A stretch of DNA of 64,000 nucleotides from Parietaria judaica (GCA_954871525.1 OX940864.1:27398001-27462000), one strand, 5' to 3'. Numbered from the stretch's first letter, positions 33,091 to 45,226 are shown. Numbers and translations: made by a program. The notes: generated by a model from the letters alone, not told the origin.

Positions 33091-33289
33091 TATGTTCAAC
33101 CACTTACAATTATCATACATTGGACAATATTGTTAACTTTATATCAATCTTTCGTTCAAGTTTAATTATTAATTCCATAAAAAACCATATAATAACTCTA
33201 TTTTCATAGAATTATTATGTACATTCGTAAATAAATATGAAACCTTTGTAATTATCAAAAGTATCATTAAAGTTATAGGTTTTTTTTTT

Positions 33290-33545
33290 AGTTTGTTGTG
33301 TGGGAGAACCATGCACTCTTTTATTTATAAATGTTGCATTTTATAAATTTTATGAATCCCAAAGAGGCAATAGTTATAAAAATTTGGATGCACATGAAAT
33401 CCATATTCCTATTGTTGCCCTATCGCACACTTTCTACTCCCTAAGAGACAACAAAAAAGCCGGGACGTGTATGATTTGTTTCGATGAGGTTCTGTACAGT
33501 CGGAGGTGAACCCCCTTTTCTGCATTGCGTGCAAATTTGTCTCTT
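33290..33545 (+). pseudogene. RING-H2 gene fragment (paralogue of 30503-31249)
   Basis: The frame contains KKAGTCMICFDEV, equal to the RING start of the upstream gene (KAGKCTICLEEV). DNA similarity continues over GTCGGAGGTGA and CATTGC past a frameshift (stop after YSRR), so the RING is broken after its first Cys pair. The N-terminal part (from 33300) has no clear match to the intact gene. A non-functional duplicate. Confidence 0.7.
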
Positions 33546-34590
33546 ATATTTATTTACATGCTCATTTTGTTTACAGGTAGTTTTGTTCATATATATAATC
33601 AGGCCCCGCCAAGGCATGGGCTTGGGCCCTCAAAAAGATAATTTTATTAAGTATTAACAATTTTTTTTAAAAGGCCTACGCGTGTTTTCTTTCTGTTTAA
33701 AAGCATTCCCTTTTCTCTCGATTTTTTTGCAAACTTATCACATCCAACAACAATATTCTCATTTTTTTAGGTAAACAATATAGTTGATTGACTTTTTATT
33801 GTTATTTTTTATTCACATCGATTTTGTACAAAAATGGACTATTGTTTTATTATAATTATTTTATGCTAATTTCCTTGATACGTTAAGCCTACTAATTCCT
33901 ATGTGTGTCGACTGTAATTTTAGAACGGGACATTGTTGCTAAATATACTTTCTATTTTTAAAAAAAAATCTATTTTGGCACTTAAAATACATCTTCGAAT
34001 GCATCAAAGAAATTGTACAGGTGAATGAACAAATGTTTTTTTTATCACTCACATAGAGAAGATTATTCATTTACACAGAGAAGATTATTCATTTACTGAT
34101 TCCCATATGTTAATTATTTTTACAAGTTTATTTTTATTCGTATTTATATCTTTTTTTTATCTTTTTTTTTTTGTCAAGGCTTCCAATTTTTATTTCGCAT
34201 TGCTAATATTATTCATGCGTAATAATTATCACACTTGATAATAATTATCAATCGGCCACCAAGTATCAAGTATCAACTATGGCTTTTTTTTTTTTTTTAA
34301 GAGATTGTTATAGGTAATGATTATACCAATAGTAGTTAATGGTAACCCAGTTGCCTAGTTGTTGGTGGAGTGTACATGGGTTGGATTGAGTCGACTAAAC
34401 GTAAAAATTCAACCCGACACGATCTTCTATGGCTTTCAAAAAGTGACTCAACCTAGCCCAAAAAATTTGAAAGCTCAATTCAACTTAACTTGTAAAACTC
34501 TGTGTTGGGTTGGGTCATTGGGCTAAACTAAAAGTGAATAGTAATATTTTATATAAAAAACGCTTATATTTAAACATTCAAATAGTAAAT
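33546..34590. other. AT-rich spacer with short repeat fragments
   Basis: A 24-bp duplication (ATAGAGAAGATTATTCATTTAC-like, 34055-34095) and a GGGTTGG-rich patch at 34370-34530 that looks like a worn TIR-element end. No gene. Confidence 0.4.
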
Positions 34591-34599
34591 CTAAATTTA

Positions 34600-36020
34600 A
34601 TTACTATTTTTTAATTTGAACGAAAAATAATTAAAAGGTTAATTAATTAGATCCTTTTATAAAATAATGCTATTTTTAATAATTATAACAAGCTAAATGC
34701 CTATTTTATCAATATAACAAAATAGGGATTATTATTATTTTTCTAATAATTAATAGTACTACAAACAAAATTAAAAACTCGGTTTTTTAATTACTAATTT
34801 CCCTCAGTAAATCTCCGATTTTCATATGTGATTGTGAATGGTTGTTTTTTTTTTAGAAAAATCAAATTGTGTTTGGATCCTAGTAGTTCGAAAAAAAAAA
34901 AAAGGTAATGATAGCTTTTCAATACTTATCTTAAAAAAAAAAAAAAAAGTCATATCAAATCAAATCAAAACATATGAAACATAAATGGGATAACATTTTC
35001 TTTTGTTTCCGAACGCATGAAGTACAAGTGATTTATAACGAAAAAAATTAGTTTAAGTTTCTACCTCAAAGAATCCAGGATAAAAAGATGAGAAAATGAA
35101 CCTGCACAAATTTTTACCCAAAAATAATAATAAATATCATAATAATATTAAATAAATAAAAAAACAAATTAAGAACGAGTCCGAATCAACGGATCTTGTG
35201 TTCCAGCTTTTGAATAACCGGAATTGTGATGTGGATAGAGTGAATCTTCAATGTCATTAGATTTTTTATAAGAATTTCTTTGGATATTTCTCAAAGTCCT
35301 TGCTTTTTCTCTTAAAATACAAAGAAAAAAAAAAGCAAGGAATCGGAGAGATATCTCAAGAAATCTTAGAACCTGAGACATTTATAATATAAAAAAAAAT
35401 GATATATATATATAGCTTTTATGAATCAGTTGATTAAATATATATATATATATATAAAAACAAGCAAACCCTAACGCTAACAACCAATCTCTTATCCAAG
35501 AAATTAATAGCTAGCTAGATAATAGGTCAAAACCTAACAACCTCTTTGACTGAGATAATAGCCTTTGACCAAGTCTAAGCTCCACGTTTATATAGCTTTT
35601 GTTCGCTAACTCCTTCGTAAAACTAAGGAATCAGTTTATTAATTATCTAAAGGGTTAATTGCGGCACATCTAATAAATATATATATATATATATATATCA
35701 CTTTCAGACTTCAGTTAGTAATTGAGAATAGTTTTTATACTTGCGATTTTATTTAAAGAATTATAAGAGAATTGTTTGGATAAAGAGTCAAAGTGTGAAA
35801 TTATAAGAGAATGGTTTTACTATATTATCTTTTTATTTAATTTGAACGAAAAATATTAAAACCTTTTATAAATTGTTGAGAAATAATATTATTTTTAATA
35901 ATTATAACAAACTAAATGCCTATACTATTGATATAACAAAACAGGGATTATTATTATTATTCTAGTTTTTAATAGTACAACTAACAAAATTAAAGGACTC
36001 GTTTTTTTTTTTTAAATTAT
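34600..36020 (-). repeat. Array unit 3, with best-preserved exon-like copy
   Basis: Spacer 34600-35160, exon-like copy 3 at 35169-35340, and spacer to 36020. On the minus strand the exon-like frame reads KARTLRNIQRNSYKKSNDIE then DSLYPHHNSGYSKAGTQDPL and stops after IRTRS. The frame is recognisable in copies 2, 3 and 4, suggesting descent from the 3' coding exon of a real gene, which I do not recognise. No start, splice acceptor or upstream exon is confirmed. Confidence 0.6.
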
Positions 36021-36714
36021 TGTTATAGGTGTTTTTTGGAGCATAGAAAAATTTAGGCCTAACCCAAAAACATGCCCCAAAAGTCAACGGGACTAGGCCC
36101 AAAAAGTCGACAGAAAGTCAACCAACAATTAACGGGACTCGGCCCGAAAAGTCAACAAAAAATGAACCCAAAAAGTCAACCAGACTTGGCTTGGAAAAGT
36201 TAGTAGAAAGTTCTGTTACTTTTGCCGCGAAGGAGCATTTAAATTAATTATTAAAGGCATCGTGCACCGCGCAAGCAGTTTCATAATTGCTTAGGGGCCC
36301 AACAAAGTAATTATTAATTACTAAGAGGTCTCTGCACCCTTCTATAAATAGAAGCTCGTTTCAATCAAAACGGTAACTCAGGTCTACTCGAAACAACTCA
36401 CAAAACGCTCTCAAAAGCGATAAAACCTCCTTTTTCCCTTCTCTTAAATATCCCAACTTAAAATACCTGACTAATGTTGAGCGTCGGAGGTGTATACGGA
36501 GGCACCCCCTTCGTACCCCTTTAAGTTCACGTTTATTTCATTCTTTCAGAGAAGTATACAAAGACGGAGTTTGAGAGAAATTCCTCGGCCCACCAAAAGA
36601 GACGAGCAAACGAGCATCAAGATCTTTTTGACCGTCAAGTGGTTATTGGGTCCGGCCCAAGAACGACACTTGGGCCCAAATTAGTGTTAAGCTATTTTCG
36701 CCATCAACAATTAC
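36016..36714 (+). mobile_element. Solo LTR, Tat-type (689 bp)
   Basis: LTR 36021-36709 begins TGTTATAGG and ends CGCCATCAACA. The flanks ATTAT / ATTAC differ at one base. Array copies at about 24094 and 34786 show the empty site TTAATTACTAATTT. A CTATAAATAG TATA box is at about 36342 and a downstream GAGCGTCGGAGGTGT block is typical of Tat-lineage LTRs. No internal sequence is present: a solo LTR left by recombination. Confidence 0.82.
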
Positions 36715-37098
36715 TAATTTACCTCAGTAAATCTCTGATTTTCATATGCGAATAGTTGTTCTTTTTGTTTTAGAAAAATCAAACTACATATTTTCCGGTA
36801 GATATAATACCTAATCAAAACATATGAAAACATTAATACAAGTTTTTATCACAAACAATGGAGGATAGAAAGATAAAAAATGAACGTGCACATTTTTTCA
36901 CCCAATAAATATCATAACAATATTAAATAATGAAAAAAGAAGGAATGAAGAACAAGTTCCGAATCAAATCAACGAACCTTGTGTTCCGGCTTTTGTATCA
37001 CCGGAGCTATGATGTCGATAGAATGAATCTTCAGTGTCATTAGGTTTTTTTGTTAGAGTTTTTTTGGATACTTTTCGGACTCTTTCCTTTTTCTTTTG
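36710..37098 (-). repeat. Array unit 4 (left part) with exon-like copy 4
   Basis: Continues the array after the solo LTR. Exon-like copy 4 (about 36964-37080, minus) reads KKTLTKKPNDTEDSFYRHHS then SGDTKAGTQGSLI, aligning with copy 3. It is cut at 37098 by a retroelement and its flank resumes near 43040. Confidence 0.65.
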
Positions 37099-37275
37099 TG
37101 ATATATGCCCGAAAGATCGATAACTAGAAATGGGAATTTGGGAAATTTCGGCAACACTCACAAAACCAATCTCTGAGAGATTAAGTTTTTTAATGTTTAT
37201 TGACTGCCTTTTCATTAATCGAAGATTTCTTAAATATAGCAAGGAATTACAACCTGATGGGCCGGACCCGGCCCC
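37099..37275 (-). repeat. LTR fragment, outer gypsy-like element (left)
   Basis: TGATATATGCCCGAAAGATC and the next 170 bp match 42750-42925 in the same orientation, including GAAATGGGAATTTGG and GATGGGCCGGACC/AATGGGCCGGACC. After that the two diverge, so this copy is truncated. Confidence 0.75.
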
Positions 37276-38554
37276 CTCCATCGTAGACGTAAATCTCTCC
37301 ATAATTGTCTACCTCAGAACGTTTTGGCAACAAATTGCTACTTCCATATATAGTCACTACAGATTGAAGCTTGTTCCGGCCATAATACCTCGTTGTTCCT
37401 ATCACCTCCGTCTAAGGCTCATTCCTGCCAAATTTCCCCTGAATGTTTCTCTTCGTGACTCATCATCTCTTCATCAGGCTGCTGATTGTGAAGCCCACTC
37501 CACTCTTCTATTTGGAATCCATTTCCTTCCGATGCATTCCGCTGCCCCATCTTAGTGCTTCCACTTCCACTTCCACCTACCACTTCATATTTTGGTATTT
37601 CATAGTGCCGTTGTCTAGTAGTGCGAGAACTCCCTCTTCAAGTCGCGATTATTCAGCCGAGTAGAAAAATTCATCGCCTGTTGTACCTCCTTCACCGTCT
37701 CCGGTGAACTGTCCTCTACCGCCCAACGATGCCTCACGGTAGCGAATAGCGCCACCAGAACGGGCCTCCTCACGCTCCAAAAGTCTTGCCATGTGCCTTG
37801 ATTGTTGGGCTTGGTGTGGAACTGGCTTGTGCAGCAGCCCTACTGGGCCCAAATTGTAATCCTGACCCATTAGGGCTTTTTCAGCCCTAGCTTCCACAGC
37901 CGTCCACTTCTCTTTAGCCACCAGCCTCCCACTTCTCTTATGTTCGATTCTCTTTTAGATACTTTGGCCGCAAGCCAATTTTCTTTAATTTTTATGTAAC
38001 TTTTCCAAAATAGCATCAACCCCGATCTGTAAGTCCAGCCAGCCTCCTTTCTAGTTCTTGCTGCTCTCTGAATTAGGGTTTTTAGAAGACGAAATTTTAT
38101 GTCCAGCTTAAGGTACTTTCGCCGTCAAATAAATCATTTCAGCTTTAGGTAATTCTGCCAATTTGTCATCAAACCTAAACTCTATCACTCTTTCTTCTTC
38201 TTTAGTTTTCTCGTGACTCATCTTCTCATCGCCCCCTCTCTTCTTGCTGCCGCCGCCCTTCCAGTCGCCAGTAACTTTGTCCGCGAACTCTCAGGTAACG
38301 TTGTCGTCCCACAGATCTTCGGAGAACTTCTAGAATCGCAGATCTAAAAATCCTTAGCCAAACAACCTTTCTTTCTCATCCAAACACCCCAGGAGGATCC
38401 CAACCGCCACTTTTTCCCTAAAATAATATAAAATATTATTTATCAAAAATAATAATAAATATTTTCCGTAAACTCTCTTTTTCCAAAAATCAATTATCCA
38501 TTAATATCCCGGGATTAAAAATTAAATATCGAGAACCGAAGCTCTCATACTAAT
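37276..38554 (-). mobile_element. Leader and gag start of the LTR-B retroelement
   Basis: Internal sequence of a minus-oriented element whose 5' LTR is 38555-40664. A worn primer-binding site (TTAGTATGAGAGC) lies at 38538-38553 beside that LTR. 37649-37921 (minus) has a gag-like frame (KWTAVEARAEKALMGQDYNL), not long enough to place in a lineage. The 3' half of the element is missing. Confidence 0.5.
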
Positions 38555-40664
38555 TGTTGGGTGTCTGATTCCAAGGAATCCCTACTGATTGATTATTGAT
38601 CACCCTATGGGTGCGTAGGGTAACCTTTGAAAAATATTTCGCAGGGATTAGAGTCCCATACCAATAATCTCAATACCATATCCGACCCATGAGATTCAAA
38701 AATCATTCTTTCCCAATCGTTGATATTCAATTTTCGAATTTATTGAGCCTTTGAGTATTAATAAATAATTATTCTATCAATAAATAATATTGCGTACCTT
38801 TTTAAACGATTCTGATGCGCAACTCTGATCTTAATTCTGATCTCCGTTCTTTACGTTCTTGAGCTCCTGTGAATTTGCTTAGTTGAATCTTGAAGATAGC
38901 TCACACGAGTCTTCCGATGTATACTTCGGATCTCCGTCGCTGGGATGTGTGAGCTCCCAGTAAATAGAACCCTAAACCCTAATTCGAATGTTCTCTGAAT
39001 TATGCCTCAGAGAAAAACGCAGAAATTGTTTAGAGAGATATTGAAATCTGAGAGTGTGTTAATTCGATTTCAGGTGATCCCTATTTATAGGGAATGATCC
39101 AACCGCTTTGAGAAAATCTCTCAACCAATTGAGAGAGATTTACTCAACTTGTTTGGAGATATTCACTCTAAGATTTGATTCAAATGATTAAATCAAATAA
39201 AGAATAAATCCAAAACAAATCTTTTTAAAAAATATCCTAAAAGATTTAATAAATCAAATCTTTATATTTTCAAAGATTGAATTCGAATTTTATAAACTTA
39301 CTTCAAATTCATTTACTCGATTTCTCTATTTAAATATTTCTGGTATAAATACCAATATTTAATTTCTCTTATTTTCGATTTAAATAACAGTATCTCATTT
39401 AGCCTAAGCTAAAACCTGTTATTATCATAAATCTCAAACCGTCTGTCAGAATGACACTATTCAAAAAGATAACTGTACCAGAATTTAATTTCTCACCACC
39501 CTAGAGATGTCTTAGGATTAAATTCAATCATCTTTTTACAGTTTATGTATTGGCTAAAAGTTTGGTACTTTTTCCACTTTAGGATGATCATGATTTTTCA
39601 TGTAATCAAGTTACAAATCATATCTGATCGATTCAATTCTATGTTCTAAGAACATAATTGAATTTGCGGTTTCGATCTTATGAAGCTACAAATGGGACAA
39701 ATGGACACACGTACTTAAGATTCGGTGAAAGTGAAGAGTTTTCACCAACTTCGGTTACATTCCATTATAGCTCGAAGTTGAACTCTTAAGTATGCGTTAA
39801 TTATATCTTCCTGACTCAGGAGTCCATTGATACAGTCAGACTATCGAGAATTCAAGTTTTCGTATTATTATGATTTTCGTCTTACTAGGGTTGATCTCTG
39901 TAATCCCGTTTAGACGACACTACCTTTGTTTCTATGATTTATAGCAAAGTTACTCACCTAACAGTTTATGAAGTCGTTAGGCTCCGGATGAGTACTTCTT
40001 ATCTTTTCACAAATCACAACTAAAGAAATCATAAAATTATTATCCATATTTTTAGTCATGCAGTTTACTACGGCCAACCTTCCGATCCCAAAATAAAAGT
40101 GTTAGGGATACTTGATTGTAAACTGAAACGATTAAATTAAAGATCGTTTAAGTTAAACCATATAAACTCATACTACCTCAGGACATCAACTGATTCTATC
40201 TGACCATCGTTTCGACTTATTTACTAACTATCATTGACGGATTGATGCGTTCATTGTAAGTCTCGCCCGTCCAATATGAAGACATTTCATACTTGACTAC
40301 TCTCAACGGTGCGGACCAGCACCATGATCCGGTAATAGACCACCACCCGATTGTGATTGAGTTCATCAATAGTTTTTACCGATTATCATATCCCGTTAAT
40401 AATCTAAACTATGGACACCTTTTTAGTCATTATTGTATTGTGTATGTCAAACCTCCTCACTTAGACCATTGTGATGACAAAATTACACAATTGCAAAATG
40501 ATAACAACTATGGAATCAAAACTTTCATTATATTCATAAAGAAAAACTGAAGCAGAATTGTCAATGATAAGTCATAAACCTAATCTTTAAATAAGTCAAC
40601 GTCATGATCTTATACAAGCGGCATTAGCATCTGAATTATAGGGCATACTAATCAGGTACGTCCA
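38555..40664 (-). repeat. Large LTR, copy B (about 2.1 kb)
   Basis: On the minus strand it runs from (TG)TTGGACGTACCTG near 40664 to ACACCCAACA at 38555. A CCCTATAAATAGGG TATA box is at about 39080. It aligns over its first 1.57 kb with copy A (6128-7695, opposite strand). Confidence 0.75.
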
Positions 40665-40881
40665 AAACCTGGATCGATCCCCAATCCTCTGCTACTCCCG
40701 GAGCGCAGAACGCAGCCGCCCTTTGCACTCGCAGTCGGATCTTTAATTTTCAGACCCGAGTTATGAATCTGTGATTCGCGAGCGCCACATTGTATCACCA
40801 GCGGTCTACCATCACAAATCAATCCACCTTCGAGCCCAGCCACCGACACTCCGTCGCTGTTCTCCTTTTACGATGGATCTG
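40665..40881. other. GC-rich insert of unknown origin
   Basis: 217 bp between two retroelements, far more GC-rich than the surroundings. Frames exist on both strands but none is recognised; it may be internal sequence of the outer gypsy element. Confidence 0.35.
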
Positions 40882-42355
40882 TGATGTAGATCCGCTCTAT
40901 AGGAAAGACAATAAAACGCTAAAATGTAAGCAAGAGCTCGTCTTTTTTATTCATCATTCAAAATCCCCCTCCCCATACTAGAAGTCTTCTTGGTATACAT
41001 GAAGACCAATTTTATTACTTGCCTATTTTAACAGTAATGAAATAAAGAAAATAATCAACAGAATAAAAAGAAATAAAGGCATTAAAAACATGAATTATAT
41101 TGTGGGATTTGTGGACATCGTATACTGCATCATTCTCCTCGTCGTAGAAAAAATTCGTCCTCGAATTTTGACCGTTGCCCCGTGCCGGGACCTCGCTGCC
41201 ATCACGGTGCTCGTATCTCCGCCAAAGTCGTCGTTGTAAGAAGACTTCTTTAGATTTGCATTTTCGTCGCCGCAGCAAGATGCTTCCGGAATTTCCGTTT
41301 AAAGTGATACTCTCGTGCATGTGCTTTGAGTCTGATTGAACATGATGGTCTAGCCTCCTCTTATGCGATACGCTTGAGTAACCGTGTTGCCATAGGTTAA
41401 TACACAAACCCTTTTGGCAATTGGTTTCTTCAATCAAACTCGGTATTATATACCAATTAGTTCTTCTTTTGGATGTTGTTTCTTCGATCATACTCGGAAT
41501 GATTTTCGGGGGTGTGCCAAAGGATTTAACGTCCTCTTTTGCACTCACGATCGTCACGGCCTTCATAAAATTGGAATCCCTCGGTGTGGTCGCTTTGATG
41601 GCCTTGCTAGGCGCCAAAATAATTTCACAAGACGCGACTTCATCGTCCTCCGATTCATCGTTCACGGCATCGCGGTACTCCGCCTCGTCAAAAATGGGCT
41701 CGTCGTACTCCACCTCTTCGTCGGCAAACTCGTTGAATTCATCGTACACGGGGTCACCGTAGACGGTATCGGCGTACTCCACCTCCTCGTCGGCAAACTC
41801 GTCGTACTTCGGGGTATCCACCTTAAACGCCAACTCCCACCAGTTATCCGAGGCTGTTTCGCGTGGATTTTTCACGTGTCCATAGCGGCCGAAATTCCTA
41901 CCAAACGGAGTGTAACGGTCGTCTATGGTGTTGTCGAGCCTCCGGATTCTACAACAGCGCAGCAACCTAGCGGGTGAGCAATTCCACTTGAGCGCGTAAT
42001 CCTACGTTGTCGTCACGTCTATGCACGTCTTCTACGGAAGCATCTCGAACGGCCCGTTTCTTCGGCGCCATCTGCGCAGAAACGGTTGGCTCTGATACCA
42101 ACTGATGTAGATCCGCTCTATAGGAAAGACAATAAAATGCTAAAATGCAAGCAAGAGCTCGTCTTTTTTATTCATCATTCAAAATCCCCCCCTCCCCATA
42201 CGAGAAATCTTCTTCTTATACATGAAGACCAATTTTATTACTTGCCTATTTTAACAGTAATGAAATAAAGAAAATAATCAACAGAATACTAAGAAATAAA
42301 GGCATTAAAAACATGAATTATTTTGTGGGATTTGTGGACATCGTATACCGCATCA
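40882..42355 (-). mobile_element. Deleted mini-gypsy element with 250-bp LTRs
   Basis: Two direct repeats, 40882-41132 and 42103-42355, start TGATGTAGATCC and end CATCA. On the minus strand a primer-binding site TTGGTATCAGAGCC follows the right LTR (5' LTR) and CGACGAGGAGAA (polypurine tract) precedes the left LTR. The 0.97-kb interior keeps gag-start and element-end sequences but no pol. Flanking 5-mers ATCTG and TTATA do not match. Confidence 0.85.
41015..41965 (-). CDS. Residual gag-derived ORF of the mini-gypsy element
   Basis: 316 residues starting MLRCCRIRRLDNTI. DNWWELAFKVDTPKYDEFAD resembles the start of plant gypsy gag (WELxxKxDIPEF). It is followed by an acidic Tyr-rich stretch (VEYDEPIFDEAEYRDA) of the kind found between gag and protease in these elements, then unrelated sequence and a read into the LTR. 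The frame spans the deletion junctions, so its product, if any, is novel. No catalytic domain. Confidence 0.55.
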   Translation of the reverse strand: MLRCCRIRRLDNTIDDRYTPFGRNFGRYGHVKNPRETASDNWWELAFKVDTPKYDEFADEEVEYADTVYGDPVYDEFNEFADEEVEYDEPIFDEAEYRDAVNDESEDDEVASCEIILAPSKAIKATTPRDSNFMKAVTIVSAKEDVKSFGTPPKIIPSMIEETTSKRRTNWYIIPSLIEETNCQKGLCINLWQHGYSSVSHKRRLDHHVQSDSKHMHESITLNGNSGSILLRRRKCKSKEVFLQRRLWRRYEHRDGSEVPARGNGQNSRTNFFYDEENDAVYDVHKSHNIIHVFNAFISFYSVDYFLYFITVKIGK

Positions 42356-42749
42356 TTATACTTCATCAATCTGGATCGTTGAGTTTCTTGAAGTCCACGC
42401 GCTTCACCAAACTAAAATTCTCTTTCGCCGCACGGCTCGATGTTAGAGACGTCTCCTCCACCGCGGGACTCGCCAAAGCGGTCGTCGGTGCCACAACGCA
42501 CAAATCCATTGCATCCAACGCTGCCACGCACAGATCTAAGGCTTCAAGAGACTCAATTGGTGTTGCCTCCTTGAATATTTTCAAACCGTGCGCTAGGGAT
42601 TGGACCGCGGTGGCTAGGGTTTCCACCGTCGCCGCCAATGCCACGACCGCCGCCTCTTGTCGCTTCAGCGTGGCTTGTTGTGCCGCCAATTAATCCTCGG
42701 AATTGTTCATTCGAAAGACCCCTCATCTCGAGTGGCTCTGATACCAAAT
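42356..42749 (-). pseudogene. gag N-terminal coiled coil of outer gypsy-like element
   Basis: The minus-strand frame 42366-42689 reads QQATLKRQEAAVVALAATVE then TLATAVQSLAHGLKIFKEA, an Ala-rich coiled coil typical of gypsy gag starts. Directly upstream lies a primer-binding site TTTGGTATCAGAGCCACTCG (42727-42748) next to the LTR at 42750. The mini-gypsy at 42355 interrupts it. Confidence 0.65.
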
Positions 42750-43040
42750 TGATATGTGCCCGAAAGATCAATAACTCGAAATGGGAATTTGGAAAATTTC
42801 GGCAACTCACAAACCCAATCTCTGAAAGATTAAGCTTTTGAATGTTTATTGGCTGCCTTTTAATTAATCGAAGCTCTCTTAAATAGAACAAGGAATTAAA
42901 ACCTAATGGGCCGGACCGGGCTCGACTAAATAAAGCCTCTAACTTAATTGATTAACCTAATAACATAATTAAATAATTAAACGACAACTCAACTAAAATA
43001 TCCTAAGACCCAACTTACTTAATAAAATACGACGACATAA
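42750..43040 (-). repeat. 5' LTR of outer gypsy-like element (right)
   Basis: TGATATGTGCCCGAAAGATC onward; matches 37099-37275 over its first 175 bp. The right limit is uncertain: array spacer sequence is recognisable again from about 43070. Confidence 0.65.
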
Positions 43041-43247
43041 AATAAACTCTGAAAAGTATAGCAAGAAATCTCTGAAAGTATAGCAAGAATTTTAGAATCT
43101 AGGTCGAGAAGACATTTTTTTTTTTAAATGACATAATTTATATATGAGACCAAATAGCCAATTTAGATAGCTTTTTGTACGCAATATGCTAATTTATAAA
43201 GATTTTTGTAAGCTTAATTTTTTTCCAAAAATTCAGGAATCAGTTGA

Positions 43248-43291
<44 letters not shown>

Positions 43292-43690
43292 ACATAATTT
43301 ATGACCACGTTCAGTTCATCTATAAGAAAAGTTTTAATGCTTGCAATTTTGTATAAACAGTATTGGAGTATTATTTTGGATTAAGAGAGCCGTTTAGTAC
43401 GGAACTAATTCATTTTGAAAGAAAAATTATACAATATTATAAAGTTAAATCAATAAATAGTTTTACGATATTATCTTTTATTAAATTTTAAAAAAAAATA
43501 TTTGAAAGTAATATAAATAAATATTACAAGAAAAAATATTGAAAAAAAAAATGACTATTGAATATTTATATTTTATAACAAACTAAATGCATATTTTATG
43601 AATATAACAAAATAAGATTCTTTTTTTTTTCTTATCATAAAATAGTAATACTAACAAAATTAACAATTCATTTTAAAAAGTAAATCTTAA
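43040..43690. repeat. Array unit 4 (right part)
   Basis: Spacer sequence resumes (CTTAGAATCTAGG-like, GACATTT, GAATCAGTTGA, CACGTTCAGTTCA, ACAAACTAAATGCATATTTT), with an (AT)n run at 43249-43289. Similarity to other units ends near 43690. Confidence 0.6.
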
Positions 43691-44109
43691 AGTATTAAAA
43701 TAAGGGATATTCAATGAACAATTATAAGTTTTCTTCCAAAAACTAAAGATAAATTTCAAAAAATAAAATAACCAGAAAAGTACCAATATTCTATATTGTA
43801 ATGTGGAAAGTGATGTGTCATGCCACGTGCGTATTTGTATTTTTATTTTTAAAAAAATTAACATTTTAAAGTGTATCTATTTCTTTTTATGAATAATGTT
43901 GATTAATCCTATAATAATTTTCAATATCAGGAAACCGAAATGGTCGTCCAGGTACTGAAATATTTTAGGAATAAAACCAGAAATCTCGATACCTTAGTAT
44001 TCTGTATATACGAATAAGATTTTTTTCACCCGAAATCCAAAAATACCCATATTAAAATACCCAAATTAAAATATTTGAAATCTAAAATACCCGAATTATA
44101 ATAGCCGGA

Positions 44110-44840
44110 TTAAAATTCTCACATATGTTTGGATTTAGCACCAATTTTTTGGGCTAAACACCGATTTTGGAGTTAGCAAAACCAAATTCGATGTTAAGAG
44201 CACCGAATTCGAAGATAAATTGCACATCTTTTTGTATTTTTGTGCATAACTAACTCATTTATTCTCTAAAATTTACAAATGACATGTTATTGGAAGGACA
44301 CAAATCTACAACTTTGGTGTTTAGCGTTTTGTCCAAACATTTCAATAAAAATAAGAAATATCAACCGAAACGTAAAATTGGACATTACTGTCATGAAAAT
44401 TAATTTTGCGGGCCAATTTTCAAACTTGAAGGCCTTTTATGATAAACATAAAACTAAAAAATTGTAGATTTATCGTTTATCTTTCCAACCATATGTCATT
44501 TATAATCGCTGGACAAAAAATGAATGACTTATGCCAAATATACGAATATTGTGCAGATCTATTACGGGGTTAATATCACCGAATTCGTCGTTGCTAACTC
44601 CGAAGTCAGTGTTTAGTCCCGAAAATCGGTGTTTGCTACCCCAAAAATAAATTGGACATGCAAGGTTGCTAACACCGATTTTCAGGGCTAAACATCTACT
44701 TCGGAGTTAGCAACGCCGAATTCGGTGTTAGCCACCTAATTTAGAGATTAATTGCAGATTTTTTTTCCTTGTTTTCTTTTTGTATAACTCACCTGTTTTT
44801 GTCCAAATTTTACAAATAATCTATCTTTAGAAAACTAAGA
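44110..44840. repeat. Inverted and direct repeats with GAATTCGGTGTT motif
   Basis: Blocks built on CACCGA(A/T)TT(C/T), GCTAAACA and GGAGTTAGCAA recur at 44130-44215, 44570-44640 and 44660-44745 in both orientations, followed by ATTGCA(C/G)AT, T-rich and TTTACAAAT(G/A) tracts. Looks like a composite foldback repeat; the class is not clear. Confidence 0.6.
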
Positions 44841-45226
44841 GATAAATTTAAAAATTTAATGTTTTACGTTTTGGCATAAAAGTACTTGTATATGAAAATT
44901 GGCCCGCATTAAATATTTTTTATTACACTAATGCCAGATTTTATATTTCAGATGACATTTCGTATTCTTTTTTTTTTTTACTTTGTTGTTGAAACGTAAA
45001 ACATAAAAGTCGTATTCTATCTTTGAGCTTTCCGACTATAAATGCTTATGGGTTTACGCATATGGATATTTTGGTAAATAAACCGTGAATATTACTATAT
45101 TTTGAATATGGGAACATTAATTAATACTTTCTAATTATCTCTTAAAATTTGTTATTAATTAGCTAATTAATTCTCCCTTTAATTAACTATCCCTGTAGAT
45201 TTTGGAGTATTTTATGCAGGCGGCCA

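Noticed and set aside
41414..41977. Plus-strand ORF of 187 aa
   Set aside because: It is the shadow of the minus-strand gag-derived frame of the mini-gypsy element; composition is of the antisense type (C, H, R, V-rich without domains).
44279..44467. 62-aa ORF in the GAATTCGGTGTT repeat
   Set aside because: No family features; sits in a repeat of AT-rich DNA.
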